Shown here: positions 61,271 through 64,000 of the stretch, in pieces | Position numbering within the stretch: position 1 is the stretch's first letter | How the letters are laid out: the number at the start of each line of letters is the position of its first letter | From: Igneacidithiobacillus sp028697715 | Lineage (GTDB): Bacteria > Pseudomonadota > Gammaproteobacteria > Acidithiobacillales > Acidithiobacillaceae | DNA: 64,000 nucleotides | Direction of reading: 5' to 3' | Assembly (NCBI GenBank): GCA_050251535.1 | Contig: JBFWMO010000001.1 | Coordinates: 124,001 to 188,000, forward strand | Translations under genes and position numbers: made by a program | The notes under the pieces: generated by a model | Told to the model about the DNA's origin: nothing | Seen by the model: the letters and a program-made list of their open reading frames with translations, nothing else | The model's database searches: none

Positions 61271-61315
61271 TGTCATAAAAAATTCACAAAAAGTTCATAA
61301 AACTGTCACATTGCT
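61271..61315 (+). promoter_or_regulatory. Pho-box-like tandem repeats
   Basis: Four units with TCA at exactly 11-bp steps (C at 61274, 61285, 61296, 61307): TGTCATAAAAA, ATTCACAAAAA, GTTCATAAAA, CTGTCACATT. This matches two PhoB boxes, about 50 nt before the porin gene. Confidence 0.65.
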
Positions 61316-61360
61316 GCGTTATGATGCGAGTCTCAAGAAAATATCTGTGGACCGCCGACT

Positions 61361-62647
61361 ATGCGCAATCGCTATCTTCTATGTTCCGCCCTAGCCTTGC
61401 TACCGCTGTACGGTCACGCCGATACCCTGGCGCAGATCATCAGGAATGGTTCTGTGAGTGGGGACATTCGCTCCTATTACTTCAGCAAACTATACGGCGC
61501 ACCGAAGAAGGAAAATGAGGATGCCTACAGTCTGGGCGGTATTCTCAATGCCCGGACCGGGAGCTTGGACGGTTTCAGCGCTGGGGTGAGTTTTTTTACT
61601 GCCAATAGCCTGGGTACCCACGGCAGCGACAGCAAAAACGTGGATACCACCCTGATGGGCATTGCGCCATCCATCAATGCCTTGGGCCAGGCCTATTTGC
61701 AGTATGAGATGCCCAAGCGTCTGCTCATCCGGGTCGGCAATCAGGTCATCAATACCCCGTGGATGGGACCGCGCGACTCCCGCATGTTGCCCCAGACCTT
61801 CCAGGGTGTATTTGTCGAGCTGCAGCCTTTGCCGGGCCTGAAGATCGAAGGCATGCGCATCTTCCGCTGGAAGAGCCGGACCTCCGACGATTACTATCGC
61901 GACAATCTCTATTACCCAAGCAACTATGACGAAGACCCTCTGTACGGGGTGAAAAAGGTGGGGCTCAAGGCGGATACGCCGGCCAGCAATGGCACGTTGG
62001 CGTTTGGTGCCCAATACTCTGCTATGGGCGCCAAGTTGTCGGCTTGGTACTACAACTTCTATCAGTTCGCCAACCTGTTCTATGGCAGCGCTCAATACGG
62101 CCTGAAGATGGGCAGTGTTACTCCCTACCTCGCGGGACAGTTTTTGCGGGAGTGGGAAAGCAGCGGGATTCTGCAAAATTACCACGCGAAGCTCTTTGGG
62201 CAAGAAGGGACGGTGAACGCCACTCTCTGGGGCCTGAAGGCGGGAGTGAAGATTCCCCATGCCAATCTCTTCTTTGCCTACAACCAGCTCAACCCGCACG
62301 CCGACAGTTTCGGCGGTGGTGCCATCGTTTCCCCCTATGGCAATTATACCGCCATGTATGCCTCCTTCATGACGAACAATCTTCTGGCCTTTGGTCCCGG
62401 GCATGCCTGGCGCCTGGGTGCAGCCCTCGACGCGTGGCAAAAACAGATCCGTTTCCTGGCCGGCTTTGCCCACTTCGACACCAATTATGAGGGCAAAACC
62501 GATGGTGTGTATCTGGATTTGACCTATTTCCCCATGCAGGTCAAAGGTCTGAGCATTCGCGACCGGGTGGCCATCGACAATGGTCTGGCGGCCTATGACG
62601 GCCATTCTTTTATTTATAACCGCCTGATGCTGCAGTATGCCTTCTGA
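61361..62647 (+). CDS. OprD-like outer-membrane porin
   Basis: 428 residues, signal peptide about 1-20 (YGHA-DT), alternating beta-strand pattern throughout and a C-terminal Phe (MLQYAF), all typical of OprD-type substrate-specific porins. Overlaps the ABC gene by 11 nt; likely phosphate-regulated through the upstream repeats. Confidence 0.82.
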   Translation: MRNRYLLCSALALLPLYGHADTLAQIIRNGSVSGDIRSYYFSKLYGAPKKENEDAYSLGGILNARTGSLDGFSAGVSFFTANSLGTHGSDSKNVDTTLMGIAPSINALGQAYLQYEMPKRLLIRVGNQVINTPWMGPRDSRMLPQTFQGVFVELQPLPGLKIEGMRIFRWKSRTSDDYYRDNLYYPSNYDEDPLYGVKKVGLKADTPASNGTLAFGAQYSAMGAKLSAWYYNFYQFANLFYGSAQYGLKMGSVTPYLAGQFLREWESSGILQNYHAKLFGQEGTVNATLWGLKAGVKIPHANLFFAYNQLNPHADSFGGGAIVSPYGNYTAMYASFMTNNLLAFGPGHAWRLGAALDAWQKQIRFLAGFAHFDTNYEGKTDGVYLDLTYFPMQVKGLSIRDRVAIDNGLAAYDGHSFIYNRLMLQYAF

Positions 62648-63722
62648 CGCGCCGGCGGGGCTGCAGATCGAGGGCTTGCAAGTCGAATTGGGTGGGCGAC
62701 CCATACTCGCAGACGTCCATTTGCAGCAGGCGGCGGGTAGCTACGCCTGTCTGCTGGGAGAATCCGGGTCGGGCAAAAGTACTTTGCTGGCGGTCATTGC
62801 GGGCCTGTTGCGTCCGCAACGAGGAACGATTTCTGTTCATGGCCAGCAGGTGAACGGGGATGGCATCTTCATCGCCCCAGAGCGACGGCAGATTGGCATG
62901 GTGTTTCAGGACGCCGCTCTCTGGCCGCACCTGACCGTGCTCAAGAATGTACTCTACCCACTGCGCGCGCGTCGGCAGGCGGTAGACAAGACCCGGGCCC
63001 TGGCCCTGTTGGAGCGCATGGCCATACCTGCCGCCGCTGCTCGCCGGCGACCCCACGAGCTTTCGGGGGGACAACAGCAGCGTGTCGCCATTGCCCGGGC
63101 CATCATTGCCAAACCCCGCATCGTGTTGCTGGACGAGCCGCTCTCGGCGCTCGATCACGGCGTGCGCGAGAACTTGCGTGAATTTCTCCACGAGCTCTTT
63201 GCCGAGGAAGGCATCACGGCCCTGCACGTGACCCATGATCCGAGCGAGGCCTTTTATCTGGGACACCGGGTCGGCGTTTTGAATGCCGGCCATCTGGAAC
63301 AGTGGGACAGTCCGGAGAGCTTATACCAGCAGCCGGCGAGCCTGGTGGTGGCGCGCCTGGGTGGTTCGGTGCGGGCCCTGCATGTGCCGGTTTTGCAGCA
63401 TGCGGGAAAGCAGGCCCTGATCCACTGGGAAGGTCGCCGCTGGCCGGTACCGGCATCTGCGGGGTTGAATGGCGCGACGCGCGCCACCCTGCTGTTGCGG
63501 CCAAACGATCTGGAAATCGATAAAGCACCCAGCGATGCCCCCGAGGCAACGGTGCGCCATGCTCACTGGCACGAAGGCCGTTATCTGTTGACGTTGCAGG
63601 CCACTGATGGCCAGGAGTTTCTCGCCCAGTCCCGCCGGGGGGATCTGGGACCGCGCCGGTGGCATCTGCGCCCCGATCACGGTTGGTGTATTCCCGTGCA
63701 GTCTTCCGCAAACGACCGATAG
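62637..63722 (+). CDS. ABC importer ATPase
   Basis: 361 residues: Walker A GESGSGKST (41-49), signature ELSGGQQQRVAIARA, Walker B IVLLDEPLSALD, His switch VTHDPSEA and a C-terminal OB-like regulatory domain. Of the Fe3+/2-aminoethylphosphonate/spermidine-type subgroup. Substrate not fixed by sequence. Confidence 0.9.
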   Translation: MPSDAPAGLQIEGLQVELGGRPILADVHLQQAAGSYACLLGESGSGKSTLLAVIAGLLRPQRGTISVHGQQVNGDGIFIAPERRQIGMVFQDAALWPHLTVLKNVLYPLRARRQAVDKTRALALLERMAIPAAAARRRPHELSGGQQQRVAIARAIIAKPRIVLLDEPLSALDHGVRENLREFLHELFAEEGITALHVTHDPSEAFYLGHRVGVLNAGHLEQWDSPESLYQQPASLVVARLGGSVRALHVPVLQHAGKQALIHWEGRRWPVPASAGLNGATRATLLLRPNDLEIDKAPSDAPEATVRHAHWHEGRYLLTLQATDGQEFLAQSRRGDLGPRRWHLRPDHGWCIPVQSSANDR

Positions 63723-63732
63723 GAGTGCTTCG

Positions 63733-64000
63733 ATGAAACGTCTAGTGATTGCCCTGCTGGGTCTGGGTCTGGCCAGTGCCGCCCATGCCGCTACCCTCAC
63801 CCTCTACAGTGCCGCCCCGGCTACCCTGGCCAAATCCCTTGCCGCCGCCTTCGAAAAGAAGACTGGGGATCATGTCGAGGTCTGGACCTCCAGCACCGGC
63901 AAGGTCATGGCGCGTCTGGCCGCCGAAGCCAATCATCCCCATGCCGATGTCGTGATGGTCGCCGGCTGGTCGGCAGGACTGGATCTGGCGAAGCAGGGAA
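63733..64000 (+). CDS. Periplasmic solute-binding protein, 3' end cut
   Basis: First 89 codons: signal peptide (GLASAAHA-AT), then LYSAAPATLAKSLAAAFEKK and MVAGWSAGLDLAK, as in family 1 binding proteins for Fe3+ or 2-aminoethylphosphonate. GGAG 9 nt upstream. Completes a porin-ATPase-binding protein uptake operon; the permease presumably follows. Confidence 0.85.
   Translation, partial: MKRLVIALLGLGLASAAHAATLTLYSAAPATLAKSLAAAFEKKTGDHVEVWTSSTGKVMARLAAEANHPHADVVMVAGWSAGLDLAKQG

Overview
The window looks like the right-hand ~61 kb of an integrative and conjugative element (ICE) followed by ~3 kb of host chromosome. The host is probably an Acidithiobacillus-like proteobacterium. That is an inference from overall GC and gene style; the sequence does not prove it. 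The right end of the element is marked by a 3' fragment of a tRNA-Pro(GGG) gene (about 60994-61037, from anticodon loop to CCA). The left end and the integrase lie outside the window.

Layout. 1-1400: a partial PIN toxin with its HTH antitoxin and a degraded TIR-like fragment. 1401-9144: an operon of polyvalent proteins starting with a 1,620-residue ArdC-type ssDNA-binding/metallopeptidase protein. 9209-11758: membrane protein, DUF3363-type relaxase, small ORF. 11830-12429: HigBA-like toxin-antitoxin. 12996-33854: type IV secretion genes trbB, C, D, E, J, an EexN-like lipoprotein, trbL, trbF, two tandem trbG paralogues, trbI, a VirB1-like transglycosylase and traG. This block is interrupted twice by analogous cargo modules (14427-15759 and 24497-25909). 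In each, a small plus-strand gene meets tail-to-tail a minus-strand gene with a CoiA-like zinc-binding N-terminus. 33855-35638: hsdM tail fragment, RNase HI, unknown protein. 36169-37904: Abi-alpha and HEPN-like genes; the HEPN gene sits between two attC-like sites, so it is a probable integron cassette. 38099-39297: ArsR-type regulator and divergent cupin. 39692-46817: a tight operon resembling a small-molecule pathway with an ABC exporter, bracketed by a direct repeat. 46969-56374: minus-strand maintenance and transfer block (parB, parA, traF, traB, topB and small genes). 56657-60832: further defence-like genes (RNxxxH/HEPN-like, DUF4238, HIRAN) and an ihfA fragment. 61271 onward: chromosomal Pho-box-like repeats, an OprD-like porin and an ABC importer.

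Two regulatory sequence families tie the element together. Nearly every operon is preceded by the box GATCTATACCC, whose ACCC begins an inverted repeat that often covers the Shine-Dalgarno sequence. A palindrome, CGTCTACCGGGTAGACG, occurs about eleven times, only between 48.1 and 56.4 kb, at promoters, inside parB and traB, and in a cluster at 52.98-53.26 kb. It is the obvious candidate site for the element's ParB/KorB-like protein. A third family, in-frame 15-bp units encoding Gly-Ser-Leu-Ala-Gly-like peptides, has spread through many conjugation genes. No database search was possible; family names rest on recognisable motifs and gene context.
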